The position numbers were made by a program, and so were the translations under genes. Below the pieces are notes generated by a model. It saw nothing but the letters and a program-made list of their open reading frames with translations, did not search any database and had not been told where the DNA came from. Of a stretch of DNA of 64,000 nucleotides, positions 17,114-24,565 are shown in pieces. The stretch comes from Lacticaseibacillus nasuensis JCM 17158 (GTDB taxonomy: Bacteria > Bacillota > Bacilli > Lactobacillales > Lactobacillaceae), in assembly GCF_001434705.1 (NCBI RefSeq), contig NZ_AZDJ01000001.1, forward strand, positions 206,122-270,121, read 5' to 3'. Numbering within the stretch: the first letter of the stretch is position 1; each line of letters starts with the position of its first letter.

Positions 17114-17599
17114 ATGTTTGTCGAGCTTGCCACGCCGAGCCAACTTGCTACCACTAAACTCAGCCGGCTGGGCTTTACGAGCCACTTTGATTGGACCGCG
17201 CCGCTGGCATCCGCCATTGTGGTGGGTGAACTCATCGGCAGGCGGTTGGTCGGATTAGTTGCGTTTGGACGTCAGCCTAAAAATTTGGCGAATCATGTGA
17301 ACTTGCTCGAGGTGCGGCAATCAGCTCGTGGGCAACATCATGGTGCGCGGCTCCTCGCCATTGTGGCCCAAGATGCGTTTCGCCAGCCGGGGTTTGATGG
17401 TTATGTTTATCTGACCACGAAAACCACTGGCGTGCAGCGGTATTATGAGTCACTAGGCGCCAGTCGCGTTCATCAACAAATTATTTTTGCGCCGCCGGCC
17501 AGCCGGCAACTAATAGCGACTTATCTCCCGAAAGGAAGCGAGATTCGATGGACCAAGCACAGGTCAACGAAACCCTTCAACGGTTATCGGCCCAACTAA
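17114..17599 (+). CDS. GNAT-fold N-acetyltransferase-like protein
   Basis: 161 residues. A GNAT core is suggested by the strand LVGLVAFGR, the acetyl-CoA loop region LEVRQSARGQHHGARLLAIVAQDA (R/Q-x-x-G-x-G/A type) and the late YYESLGASRVH. An ATG at 17090 is in frame, but it overlaps the likely -10 box, so ATG 17114 behind GGGG is preferred. The downstream Xre-type gene starts 52 nt before this one ends. The pair sits between trmD and rplS, which are normally adjacent. Substrate unknown. Confidence 0.72.
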   Translation: MFVELATPSQLATTKLSRLGFTSHFDWTAPLASAIVVGELIGRRLVGLVAFGRQPKNLANHVNLLEVRQSARGQHHGARLLAIVAQDAFRQPGFDGYVYLTTKTTGVQRYYESLGASRVHQQIIFAPPASRQLIATYLPKGSEIRWTKHRSTKPFNGYRPN

Positions 17600-17991
17600 A
17601 TCGCACCACCAGCGGCTCGCCGGCCTTCCGCCAACTTGCCGCCCAAGAAGAAGCCATCGTGTTTGCCGACTTGGACGTGCACGCCTGGGGATTCTTGCAG
17701 GCGGCGTTGGGTCGGCCGTTGGCTGCCGGCGAAACCGCCGCGGTGATTGCGGCGGCGAGTCGCGATCAACCCATTAGCTCGGTGCTGCCGCTGGCCGCTG
17801 GCGCTGATACGGCGCTCACGGTTCGCGTGTTACGCCACCGCCGAGACTGGACGCAGGCGCACCTTGCCGAAGCTGCCCGCGTCAGCGTGGCGCAGGTGCA
17901 AGCCATCGAAACCGCCGATGCCGTCGATTTGACCGCGCTCCAAAGCGTGCTCGTCGCCTTGGGCCGGCATCTGGTGGTGGCGCCTGCGTAG
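17548..17991 (+). CDS. Xre-type helix-turn-helix protein
   Basis: 147 residues. The C-terminal half has an Xre/Cro HTH (VLRHRRDWTQAHLAEAARVSVAQVQAIETAD), and the N-terminal half is helical without a family I know. It begins inside the preceding GNAT gene with AAAGGAAGCGAG as ribosome site, so the two are probably co-expressed. The order resembles toxin-antitoxin pairs, but that is only inference. The stop codon lies in a GC-rich hairpin at 17976-18000. Confidence 0.75.
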   Translation: MDQAQVNETLQRLSAQLNRTTSGSPAFRQLAAQEEAIVFADLDVHAWGFLQAALGRPLAAGETAAVIAAASRDQPISSVLPLAAGADTALTVRVLRHRRDWTQAHLAEAARVSVAQVQAIETADAVDLTALQSVLVALGRHLVVAPA

Positions 17992-18000
17992 GCGCCCACC
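17976..18000 (+). terminator. Weak terminator-like hairpin
   Basis: GGTGGCGCCT-GCGT-AGGCGCCCACC has a strong stem with one bulge but no T-run. Confidence 0.4.
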
Positions 18001-18007
18001 AAAATCT

Positions 18008-18036
18008 TTGGCAGAATCGCCCAGGGCGCGTACAAT
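18008..18036 (+). promoter_or_regulatory. Promoter of the RimL-like acetyltransferase gene
   Basis: TTGGCA at 18008-18013 and TACAAT at 18031-18036, spacing 17 nt. Confidence 0.8.
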
Positions 18037-18062
18037 AGGCAAAAATACTTGGAGGCGCGCTC

Positions 18063-18578
18063 ATGAAAGTCGAATTAGTTCCCGCTCACCCCAATCTTGC
18101 CCCGGCCCTGTTTGCCGTGGTTGACGCCAGCCGCGATTTCTTAGGCGAGTGGCTAACCTGGACGGCTACTACCAATAGTGTGGCCGATGAAGTGGCGTTT
18201 CTCGCCGCGCAAGCCGCGGAGCACGCCGCCGGCACGGGGCACATGTTTGTCATTCGCGCCGATGGTCACGCGGTGGGCGGCATCGATTTGCACAACATCG
18301 ATGCGCAAAACCGCCACGCGGAAGTCGGCTATTTTCTCGGCCGCGCCCATACCGGGCAAGGCATCATGCACACCGCGTTGGTGGAGCTGGAGAATTACGC
18401 GTTCGGCGAGTTGGGTCTGCACAAGCTGACCATCGTCGCCGCTAAGGCCAACGTGGCTAGCCGCCGCGTGGCCGAGCGCGCCGGTTACGACTACATCGGC
18501 GATTCACCGGCGGAGCTGTATCTGCACGAGCGCTACTATGACGCGGCGGTGTACGTGAAGATTGCCGCGCGCAAGTAA
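18063..18578 (+). CDS. RimJ/RimL-type GNAT acetyltransferase
   Basis: 171 residues similar to the ribosomal-protein serine acetyltransferases (RimL group). Visible are GGIDLHNID, the AEVGYFLGRAHTGQGIMHTAL acetyl-CoA region and the LTIVAAKANVASRRVAERAGY motif diagnostic for this group. The actual substrate may be a ribosomal protein or a small molecule. It has its own promoter, and the ATG follows TTGGAGGCGCGC. It ends just before the rplS promoter. Confidence 0.9.
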   Translation: MKVELVPAHPNLAPALFAVVDASRDFLGEWLTWTATTNSVADEVAFLAAQAAEHAAGTGHMFVIRADGHAVGGIDLHNIDAQNRHAEVGYFLGRAHTGQGIMHTALVELENYAFGELGLHKLTIVAAKANVASRRVAERAGYDYIGDSPAELYLHERYYDAAVYVKIAARK

Positions 18579-18584
18579 ATTCCC

Positions 18585-18613
18585 TTTACAGCACCGCGCG
18601 GCTATGCTAAACT
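18585..18613 (+). promoter_or_regulatory. rplS promoter
   Basis: TTTACA and TAAACT separated by 17 nt, with TGC before the -10 box. Confidence 0.85.
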
Positions 18614-18619
18614 ACTTAT

Positions 18620-18694
18620 TTGTGGAAACACAACATCAACGATGTTCCGCTGGTTCCCAGAGGACGCATGAATGTCGGCAAAGGAGAACTACCC
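18620..18694 (+). ncRNA. Candidate L19 (rplS) leader
   Basis: A 75-nt leader between the promoter and rplS. It can fold a hairpin from ATGTTCCGCTGG and CCAGAGGACGCAT, then ends GTCGGCAAAGGAG. Firmicute rplS genes often carry an autoregulatory L19 leader (an Rfam family). The match here is from position and structure only. Confidence 0.5.
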
Positions 18695-19042
18695 ATGAAC
18701 CCATTGATTGAAGAAATCACCAAGTCACAACTGCGTGACGACATTCCTGATTTTCGCCCTGGCGACACGGTCCGCGTTCACGCGCGCATCGTCGAAGGCA
18801 CGCGCGAACGGATCCAGATTTTCGAAGGCGTTGTGATCAAGCGCCGTGGCGTTGGCATTTCTGCCATGTACACGGTTCGTAAGATTTCCAACGGCGTCGG
18901 TGTGGAGCGGACTTTCCCGTTACATTCCCCACGTGTTGAAAAAATCGAAGTCGTTCGCCACGGCCAAGTACGTCGGGCGAAGCTTTACTACCTGCGGGCA
19001 CTCCGTGGGAAGGCAGCGCGGATCAAAGAGAAGCGCCGTTAA
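18695..19042 (+). CDS. rplS: 50S ribosomal protein L19
   Basis: 115 residues starting [20 protein letters not shown], with the conserved [16 protein letters not shown] and [10 protein letters not shown] segments and a basic tail. L19 sits at the 30S-50S interface. The ATG follows AAAGGAGAACTACCC. A longer upstream frame would start at the transcription start and is not real. It is separated from trmD by three inserted genes and has its own promoter and terminator. Confidence 0.98.
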   Translation: MNPLIEEITKSQLRDDIPDFRPGDTVRVHARIVEGTRERIQIFEGVVIKRRGVGISAMYTVRKISNGVGVERTFPLHSPRVEKIEVVRHGQVRRAKLYYLRALRGKAARIKEKRR

Positions 19043-19045
19043 TCA

Positions 19046-19074
19046 GGAAGGCCGGCCGTGTGTCGGCCTTTTTT
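19046..19074 (+). terminator. Terminator after rplS
   Basis: AAGGCCG and CGGCCTT flank a 9-nt loop, followed by a T-run. Confidence 0.88.
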
Positions 19075-19096
19075 GTGGTGTGGATAAAGGAAAATC

Positions 19097-19273
19097 ATGA
19101 ACAACCAAAAAATTTATGTCGTGTATTACGCCGCGGCCAGCGCACCGGTCCAACTGATTCGGGCGTTTCAATCTCAGCGCCGCGCCGCCGAATACACGCA
19201 AATGTTGGCGCAAGCGCCGTTTCCGGGGCAAGACTCCGACGGTTACGCCTACGCGCCGATTGCGTTGAACTAG
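19097..19273 (+). CDS. Small hypothetical protein of 58 residues
   Basis: Reads MNNQKIYVVYYAAASAPVQL at the N-terminus and ends with YAYAPIALN and TAG. AAAGGAAAATC precedes the ATG, and the stop codon is joined to the GGAGG site of the next gene, so translation may be coupled. The N-terminal YVVYY strand and a helical middle (FQSQRRAAEYTQMLAQAP) suggest a small alpha/beta fold. I do not recognise it. It occupies the slot before ynzC. Confidence 0.7.
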   Translation: MNNQKIYVVYYAAASAPVQLIRAFQSQRRAAEYTQMLAQAPFPGQDSDGYAYAPIALN

Positions 19274-19283
19274 GAGGGATACC

Positions 19284-19529
19284 ATGGCCCAACAACCACA
19301 AGCACGATTGGATCGGATCAACGAACTCGCCCGCAAGGCCAAGGCCAGCGGGCTCACTGAGGCGGAACAAGCAGAGCGCAAGGCCTTGCGTGCCGCTTAC
19401 TTGAAGGATTTTCGCGCCGGGCTGCGGCAGCAGCTCGAAACGACGCAACTGTTTGATAAACAAGGCAAGGAAATCACGCCGCGCAAGGTCCAAGAAATTC
19501 AGCGGAAAAACGGCTGGCGCAAAGATTAG
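19284..19529 (+). CDS. ynzC: YnzC-like DUF896 protein
   Basis: 81-residue member of UPF0291/DUF896, recognised by LDRINELARKAKASGLTEAE, LRAAYLKDFRAGLRQQLE and the EITPRKVQEIQRKNG tail. The family is small, helical and cytoplasmic. In Bacillus it lies near the SOS gene yneA and near yneF. Its function is not settled. The ATG follows TAGGAGGGATACC, directly after the 58-residue gene. Confidence 0.9.
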   Translation: MAQQPQARLDRINELARKAKASGLTEAEQAERKALRAAYLKDFRAGLRQQLETTQLFDKQGKEITPRKVQEIQRKNGWRKD

Positions 19530-19530
19530 G

Positions 19531-19560
19531 CTTTCATTGCCGCGCGGGGTTTTGTACAAT
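19531..19560 (+). promoter_or_regulatory. Probable yneF promoter
   Basis: CTTTCA and TACAAT separated by 18 nt. The -10 box is good and the -35 box weak. Confidence 0.5.
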
Positions 19561-19604
19561 GTAAGGCGTGATGATTTTTTGAAACCGGAAGGAGGCAGCC
19601 GAAG

Positions 19605-19829
19605 ATGTGGTGGATGTTAGTTCTAGGATTAGTAATTGGCGCCATTTTGGGCTTGATCGGCGGGTTCTTCGCCGCGCGGGCTTACATGAAGAAATATTTC
19701 CAAGATAATCCCCCTGTGAATGAGGACATGATGCGGATGATGATGATGCAGATGGGGCAAAAGCCTTCTGAGAAGAAACTTAATCAGATGATGCAGTCCA
19801 TGAAACAGGCGCAAAAGAACCAGAAGTAA
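19605..19829 (+). CDS. yneF: YneF-family small membrane protein
   Basis: 74 residues of the UPF0154/YneF family: one N-terminal membrane helix (MLVLGLVIGAILGLIGGFF), the conserved AARAYMKKYFQDNPPVNEDMMRMMMMQMGQKPSEKK region and a Gln/Lys-rich end. The function is unknown across Firmicutes. Context with ynzC matches Bacillus. The ribosome site is GGAAGGAGG, and a terminator follows. Confidence 0.93.
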   Translation: MWWMLVLGLVIGAILGLIGGFFAARAYMKKYFQDNPPVNEDMMRMMMMQMGQKPSEKKLNQMMQSMKQAQKNQK

Positions 19830-19841
19830 GCGGTAGGGATT

Positions 19842-19875
19842 GGTTCGGTCAACCACTTGACTGGGCCTTTTTTTG
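19842..19875 (+). terminator. Terminator after yneF
   Basis: GGTTCGGTCAA-CCAC-TTGACTGGGCC then seven T. Confidence 0.9.
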
Positions 19876-19893
19876 TGGCCATTGCGGCTTTTT

Positions 19894-19922
19894 TTCTCAC
19901 CAATTTCGAAAAGTGTTATCAT
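19894..19922 (+). promoter_or_regulatory. ABC exporter promoter
   Basis: TTCTCA and TATCAT are 17 nt apart, with TG one base before the -10 box (extended -10). Confidence 0.65.
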
Positions 19923-19959
19923 TGTAATCTAAGTGTTGTAATTATCGGAGGAGGTCATC

Positions 19960-21720
19960 ATGGGCATTTTTAAGAAACTAGGCTGGTACTTTCGACAAGA
20001 GAAGAAACGTTATGTCCTTGGGGTCTTCTTCTTGGCGTTAGTGGCGCTGGTCAACCTGATTCCGCCGAAAATCATCGGCACCTTGGTTGACGCCATGGCC
20101 GCACGCAACCTCACGATGGATCGCCTCTTGTTGTGGCTGTCGTTGATGTTGTTTGCGGGCATTACCCAGTATCTGTGTCGCTACGGCTGGCGCAACGCCA
20201 TTTGGGGCGGGGCGGCCAAGCTCGAGCGCACGCTGCGCACGCGGCTATTTTGGCACTTTATGAAAATGGACGCGACGTTTTATCAAAAACACCGCACCGG
20301 CGACTTGATGGCGCACGCCACCAACGACTTAAACGCGATTCAAAACGTCGCCGGCGCCGGCATCTTGACGCTGTTTGACTCCATCATCACCGGCGGCACC
20401 ACCATCGTGGCGATGATGCTGTTCGTCGATTGGCGCCTGACCATCCTGGCGATTTTGCCGATGCCGTTGTTGGCGGTGATGGCGCGCAAATTGGGCATGC
20501 GGTTGCACCGCGAATTTGCCCGCTCGCAGGCGGCGTTTTCCCGGTTGAACGACAAGACGCAAGAAAGCGTCTCGGGGATCAAGGTCATCAAGACATTCGG
20601 CCAGGAAGCCGAAGACACCGCGGACTTCAACCGCATCGTCGACAAAACCATCAAGATCAACAAGCGCGTCAACTTCATCGACGCGCTGTTCGACCCGACC
20701 ACCAGTCTGATCATGGGCATCACCTATGTCATCACCATTATTTATGGCGGCTACCTGGTGGTGCACGGCCAAATCAGTATCGGCCAGCTGGTATCGTTTG
20801 TCACTTACGTTGCCGCGTTGGTGTGGCCGATGTTTGCCATCGGGCGGCTGTTCAACATTCTTGAACGCGGGAATGCCAGTTACGACCGCGTCAACGAGCT
20901 ATTGACCGAGCGCAGCAAGATCATCGAGGCGCCGGACGCCATCACGACCCCGGCCCACGGCGACATTCGCTTCAAGATCAACAAGTTCAGCTACCCCAAC
21001 GACGATCACGCCACGTTGATGAATGTGCATTTTACCTTGCAACAGGGGCAAACGCTGGGCATCGTCGGGCGGGTCGGTGCCGGGAAGAGTACGATTTTCA
21101 AGCTCTTGCTGCGGGAGTTTGACGACTACGACGGCGTGATCGAATTCGGCGGCCACGACATTCGCCGCTACACGCTGGACGCCTTGCTGGATTCAATCGG
21201 CTACGTGCCGCAGGACAACTTCCTGTTTAGCACCACGGTGGCCGACAACATCCGCTTCTCGAGCTTCGACAAGAACCAGGCCGAAGTCGAAGACGCCGCT
21301 AAGAAAAGCGACGTGCACGACGACATTCTTGCGTTCACGTCGGGGTACCAAACGATGGTCGGCGAGCGCGGCGTCAGCCTCTCCGGGGGGCAAAAGCAGC
21401 GCCTGGCCATCGCCCGGGCCGTGATTACGGCACCGGAGCTGTTGATCATGGACGATTCGCTGTCGGCCGTCGATGCCAAAACCGAAGCCGAGATTCTCGA
21501 AAACATGCGGGCCGAGCGCGCCGACAAGACGACCATCATCGCCGCGCAGCGCTTAAGCTCCGTCATGCACGCCAACGAAATCATTGTCGTCGCCGATGGT
21601 CGGATCATCGAGCGCGGCACCCACGAGCAGCTGCTGGCCAACCACGGCTGGTATGCGGAAATGTGGGCCAAGCAACAATTGGAACAAAAACTCGACGGGG
21701 AGGCGCCAACTCATGGATAA
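19960..21720 (+). CDS. ABC exporter half-transporter A (MdlA/YheI-like)
   Basis: 586 residues: a six-helix membrane domain, then a nucleotide-binding domain with Walker A GRVGAGKST near residue 370 and canonical signature LSGGQKQR. Two catalytic positions are non-canonical: Walker B reads LLIMDDSLSAVD (Asp where the catalytic Glu normally sits) and the switch reads AAQRLSS (Gln for His). This is the degenerate-site partner of heterodimeric exporters such as BmrCD, LmrCD or TM287/288. It overlaps half-transporter B by 8 nt. The substrate (drug, lipid or peptide) is unknown. Confidence 0.92.
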   Translation: MGIFKKLGWYFRQEKKRYVLGVFFLALVALVNLIPPKIIGTLVDAMAARNLTMDRLLLWLSLMLFAGITQYLCRYGWRNAIWGGAAKLERTLRTRLFWHFMKMDATFYQKHRTGDLMAHATNDLNAIQNVAGAGILTLFDSIITGGTTIVAMMLFVDWRLTILAILPMPLLAVMARKLGMRLHREFARSQAAFSRLNDKTQESVSGIKVIKTFGQEAEDTADFNRIVDKTIKINKRVNFIDALFDPTTSLIMGITYVITIIYGGYLVVHGQISIGQLVSFVTYVAALVWPMFAIGRLFNILERGNASYDRVNELLTERSKIIEAPDAITTPAHGDIRFKINKFSYPNDDHATLMNVHFTLQQGQTLGIVGRVGAGKSTIFKLLLREFDDYDGVIEFGGHDIRRYTLDALLDSIGYVPQDNFLFSTTVADNIRFSSFDKNQAEVEDAAKKSDVHDDILAFTSGYQTMVGERGVSLSGGQKQRLAIARAVITAPELLIMDDSLSAVDAKTEAEILENMRAERADKTTIIAAQRLSSVMHANEIIVVADGRIIERGTHEQLLANHGWYAEMWAKQQLEQKLDGEAPTHG

Positions 21721-23500
21721 ATATCAATCTGCCTGGTCGCGCGCCATTCCAATGCGCGAACAGCTACACATCATGCGCCGCCTGCTGGGCTACACCAAGC
21801 CGTATAAGAAACAATTCGGCGGCGCCTTGCTGGCGGCGGCCGCCTTGGCCGGGGTCAACGTCTTGTTGCCGTGGATCCTGCAAGACTACATGGATCGCTA
21901 CTTGACCAACAAAAGCGCCACGACCAACATCATTCTCGGCTTTGCCGGGTTGTACGCGTTAGGCACGCTGCTCAAGGCGCTGGTGCAATTCCTGCAGACG
22001 TTTCTGTTCGCCATGGGCAGCGAGCGCGGAATGGAAGACGTGCGGCGCGAATTGTTTGCGAAGCTGCATACGCTGGGCATGCGCTACTTCGACCAAACAC
22101 CGGCCGGCTCGATTGTCAGCCGGGTGACCAACGATACGATGACGATGACCGATTTTTGGAACATGATCTTGTCCGTCATCGTCGGGCTGTTCTCCATTGT
22201 GAGCAGCTTCGTCACCATGTTGGTGGTCAATGCGAGAATTGCCTGGATGGTCGCGGCGTTTCTGCCGATTCTGCTGTTAGTGATTTGGTATTACAGCCGT
22301 TATAGTTCAAAAGTCTATCGCCACATGCGCGAGAAGCTGTCCGAACTGAACACCAAGCTGAACGAATCCATCGAAGGCATCGGCATCATCCAGCAATTCC
22401 GCCAGGAAAACCGGATTAGCCGCGAGTTTGAGGCAACCAACCAGGAATATTTGGATACGCGCAAGGCGATGATTCGCACCAACTCGCTGTTGTTGTCGTC
22501 GATGATCAACCTGATGTACTCGCTGGCCGTGGTCGTGGTGCTGTATGCATTCGGCTTGTTGTCGCTGCATTCTTACGTTGAAGCCGGGGTGGTGTACGCG
22601 TTTGTGACGTATACCAACAACTTCTTCAACCCGATGACCAACATGATGGACTCGCTGTCCTTCTTCCAAGACGGGGTCGTCGCCGGGTCACGGATCTTCC
22701 GGATTCTCGACAACACCGAATACGCGCCGGCGCAACACCCGGATGCGCATGAAGTCGTGTCGCTGGGTAAGGTGGAATTCCGCCACGTCAGCTTCGCCTA
22801 TGACGGCAAGCACGAGATCCTGCACGACATCAGCTTTGTCGCCAACCCCGGCGAAACCGTCGCCTTGGTCGGCCACACCGGCAGCGGCAAGAGTTCCATC
22901 ATTAACGTGATGATGCGCTTCTATGAATTCGGCACTGGCGAGATTCTCATCGACGACAAGGACATTCGCGATTATCCGATGCCGGAGCTGCGCAAAAAGC
23001 TGGGGCTCGTGCTGCAAGATTCCTTCATGTTCTACGGGGACATCGCCAGCAACATTCGCTTGTTCAATGAAGATATCACCGATGAGCAAGTCGAAGCCGC
23101 CGCGAAGTTCGTCCAAGCCGACCGCTTCATCGACAAGCTGCCGAAAAAGTATCACGCCCGCGTGATCGAAGGCGGCGCGCAGTTTTCTTCCGGTGAACGC
23201 CAGCTGTTGAGCTTCGCCCGCACCGTCGTCACCAACCCGAAGCTCTTGGTGCTCGATGAGGCCACGGCCAACATCGACACGGAAACCGAGGCCGTCATTC
23301 AAGAAGGCCTGCGCCGGATTCGCCAAGGCCGTACGACGATTGCCATCGCCCACCGGCTGTCGACAATCAAAGACGCCAACTTGATTCTCGTCTTGGACGC
23401 CGGGCGCATCATCGAGCGCGGCACCCACGATGCCTTGCTGGCGCAAAAGGGACGCTATTACGACATGTACCGGTTGCAAAATGGGGATGTCGAGTTGTAA
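21713..23500 (+). CDS. ABC exporter half-transporter B (MdlB/YheH-like)
   Basis: 595 residues starting MDKYQSAWSRAIPMREQLHI. After the membrane domain, the ATPase domain has Walker A GHTGSGKSS, intact Walker B LLVLDEATANID and intact switch AHRLST. Its signature is altered to FSSGERQ. Together with partner A, one composite ATP site has all catalytic residues and the other is degenerate. The ATG at 21713 overlaps the end of A and follows GGGGAGGCGCC. Earlier in-frame ATGs lie deep inside A and are spurious. Confidence 0.93.
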   Translation: MDKYQSAWSRAIPMREQLHIMRRLLGYTKPYKKQFGGALLAAAALAGVNVLLPWILQDYMDRYLTNKSATTNIILGFAGLYALGTLLKALVQFLQTFLFAMGSERGMEDVRRELFAKLHTLGMRYFDQTPAGSIVSRVTNDTMTMTDFWNMILSVIVGLFSIVSSFVTMLVVNARIAWMVAAFLPILLLVIWYYSRYSSKVYRHMREKLSELNTKLNESIEGIGIIQQFRQENRISREFEATNQEYLDTRKAMIRTNSLLLSSMINLMYSLAVVVVLYAFGLLSLHSYVEAGVVYAFVTYTNNFFNPMTNMMDSLSFFQDGVVAGSRIFRILDNTEYAPAQHPDAHEVVSLGKVEFRHVSFAYDGKHEILHDISFVANPGETVALVGHTGSGKSSIINVMMRFYEFGTGEILIDDKDIRDYPMPELRKKLGLVLQDSFMFYGDIASNIRLFNEDITDEQVEAAAKFVQADRFIDKLPKKYHARVIEGGAQFSSGERQLLSFARTVVTNPKLLVLDEATANIDTETEAVIQEGLRRIRQGRTTIAIAHRLSTIKDANLILVLDAGRIIERGTHDALLAQKGRYYDMYRLQNGDVEL

Positions 23501-23508
23501 TTTGGATT

Positions 23509-23545
23509 AACCGCTTTTCGACCACTGGTCGGGGAGCGGTTTTTC
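23509..23545 (+). terminator. Terminator after the ABC exporter
   Basis: AACCGCTTTTCGACC pairs imperfectly with GGTCGGGGAGCGGTT, followed by TTTTC. Confidence 0.85.
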
Positions 23546-23627
23546 TTGCATCAAGGGGAAAATTAGCCGAGCAAAGTTGTTCGTGCATCGTAGACTAAGG
23601 TCTGCAATTCGTGAACAGATAAGCCTA

Positions 23628-23859
23628 TTTGCCAAGCAAAAACCTACCGCAGATTGCGGTCGTGAGCGCCGGTGTGGCGCGGCTTTGGCCACATTTGTCG
23701 CGAAAATACCCCGCGCTGTGGTGCAGGAAGCTGGGTAATTGTCCGGCCCCGGGTTGTATGCAGCGTTTAACAGCGCGTGATTTTCGGCCGTTGATCGCTG
23801 AGGCCATTGTGCGGCAAGACATTCCGCGTTTTTTCGGCGGTAGGTTTCTGCTTGGCAAA
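23628..23859. repeat. 232-bp element bounded by 23-bp inverted repeats
   Basis: Positions 23628-23650 and 23837-23859 are inverted copies (22 of 23 match), beginning TTTGCCAAGC and ending GCTTGGCAAA. The interior holds further hairpins: GCGCC/GGCGC (23666-23680), CCACA/TGTGG (23689-23721) and CGGCC/GGCCG (23744-23790). No credible gene lies inside. No target-site duplication is obvious. It could be a MITE-like insertion or a structured RNA. It occupies most of the 540-nt gap between the exporter and the GNAT gene. Confidence 0.7.
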
Positions 23860-23914
23860 CCACCCCGAGTATGCAGGAAAATCAATTTGCCCAGTTGGTT
23901 CATTCACTTTTTAT

Positions 23915-23975
23915 GCAGCCGCTAAAAATGGGCGAAATGAATATGCACTGCGTGTTCTTTTCATTTTTTGGCTGC
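23915..23975. repeat. Imperfect inverted repeat upstream of the GNAT gene
   Basis: GCAGCCGCTAAAAATG and CATTTTTTGGCTGC face each other. TTTGCCCA (23886) and TGGGCGAA (23929) form a competing pair. Confidence 0.45.
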
Positions 23976-24004
23976 GCGGATTCTTCGCGTGGCAGGCGCA
24001 AAGC

Positions 24005-24013
24005 TGATACACT
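24005..24013 (+). promoter_or_regulatory. Extended -10 before the GNAT gene
   Basis: TGATACACT fits the extended -10 pattern. The -35 region is poor. Confidence 0.5.
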
Positions 24014-24040
24014 GAAGGCATCAGGAAAGGACGTGAGGTT

Positions 24041-24517
24041 ATGCCAAGCACAGTTCAAGTGCGCCGCGCCACCGCCGAAGAGGTGCCGCAAATCACGAAG
24101 CTCATGCAGGAATATTATGCCGCCAGTCCCGTTCCCAATCCGTTCAGCGTGCCGGCAATGACGCGCTACTTAAAGGCGCTGACCGTGCCGAATAATCCCC
24201 GCGGCACGTTGTTGGTGGCGCTACAGCCGACCACGCCGCCCGGACAAGCCCTTGGTGGTTTTGCCGTCGCCTACCTCGGCTACAACACTCGCGCCTTGGC
24301 GCCGCAGGTCGAATTAGCCGACCTGTTCGTCACGGCAGAGTGGCGGCGGCAAGGCGCCGCCCGCAAGCTGATTCGCGGTGTGGCCGCCTATGCCCGCCAG
24401 CAGCAAGCCAGCCGCATCATTTGGCAGACCCGCACCAGCAATGTCGGCGCGCAGACCTTGTACAACGAAATCGCCACGCAGGAAACCGGCTGGCTGCATT
24501 ACGCCATGGAATTGTAA
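24041..24517 (+). CDS. GNAT-family N-acetyltransferase
   Basis: 158 residues with a full GNAT core: the N-terminal strand VQVRRATAEEVPQITKLMQEYY, VELADLFVTAEWRRQGAARKLI (acetyl-CoA pyrophosphate loop with R-R-Q-G-A) and a C-terminal TRTSNVGAQTLYNEI. The substrate cannot be told. The ATG follows AAAGGACGTGAGGTT. It stands alone between the structured element and a bidirectional terminator. Confidence 0.9.
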   Translation: MPSTVQVRRATAEEVPQITKLMQEYYAASPVPNPFSVPAMTRYLKALTVPNNPRGTLLVALQPTTPPGQALGGFAVAYLGYNTRALAPQVELADLFVTAEWRRQGAARKLIRGVAAYARQQQASRIIWQTRTSNVGAQTLYNEIATQETGWLHYAMEL

Positions 24518-24521
24518 TTGA

Positions 24522-24565
24522 GCAAAAAAAACAACGAGTCGCTAGCGCGACTCGTTGTTTATTTG
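24522..24565. terminator. Bidirectional terminator, GNAT gene and permease gene
   Basis: Perfect 14-bp stem AAACAACGAGTCGC/GCGACTCGTTGTTT with an A-run on the left and T-rich right side. It overlaps the permease stop codon. Confidence 0.9.

Noticed and set aside
23628-23859. RNase P RNA, tmRNA or 6S RNA
   Set aside because: None of the conserved core words of these RNAs was seen on either strand.
23629-23925. Open frames within the inverted-repeat element
   Set aside because: They start inside the terminal repeat, lack ribosome sites and encode Arg/Cys-rich sequences typical of chance frames.
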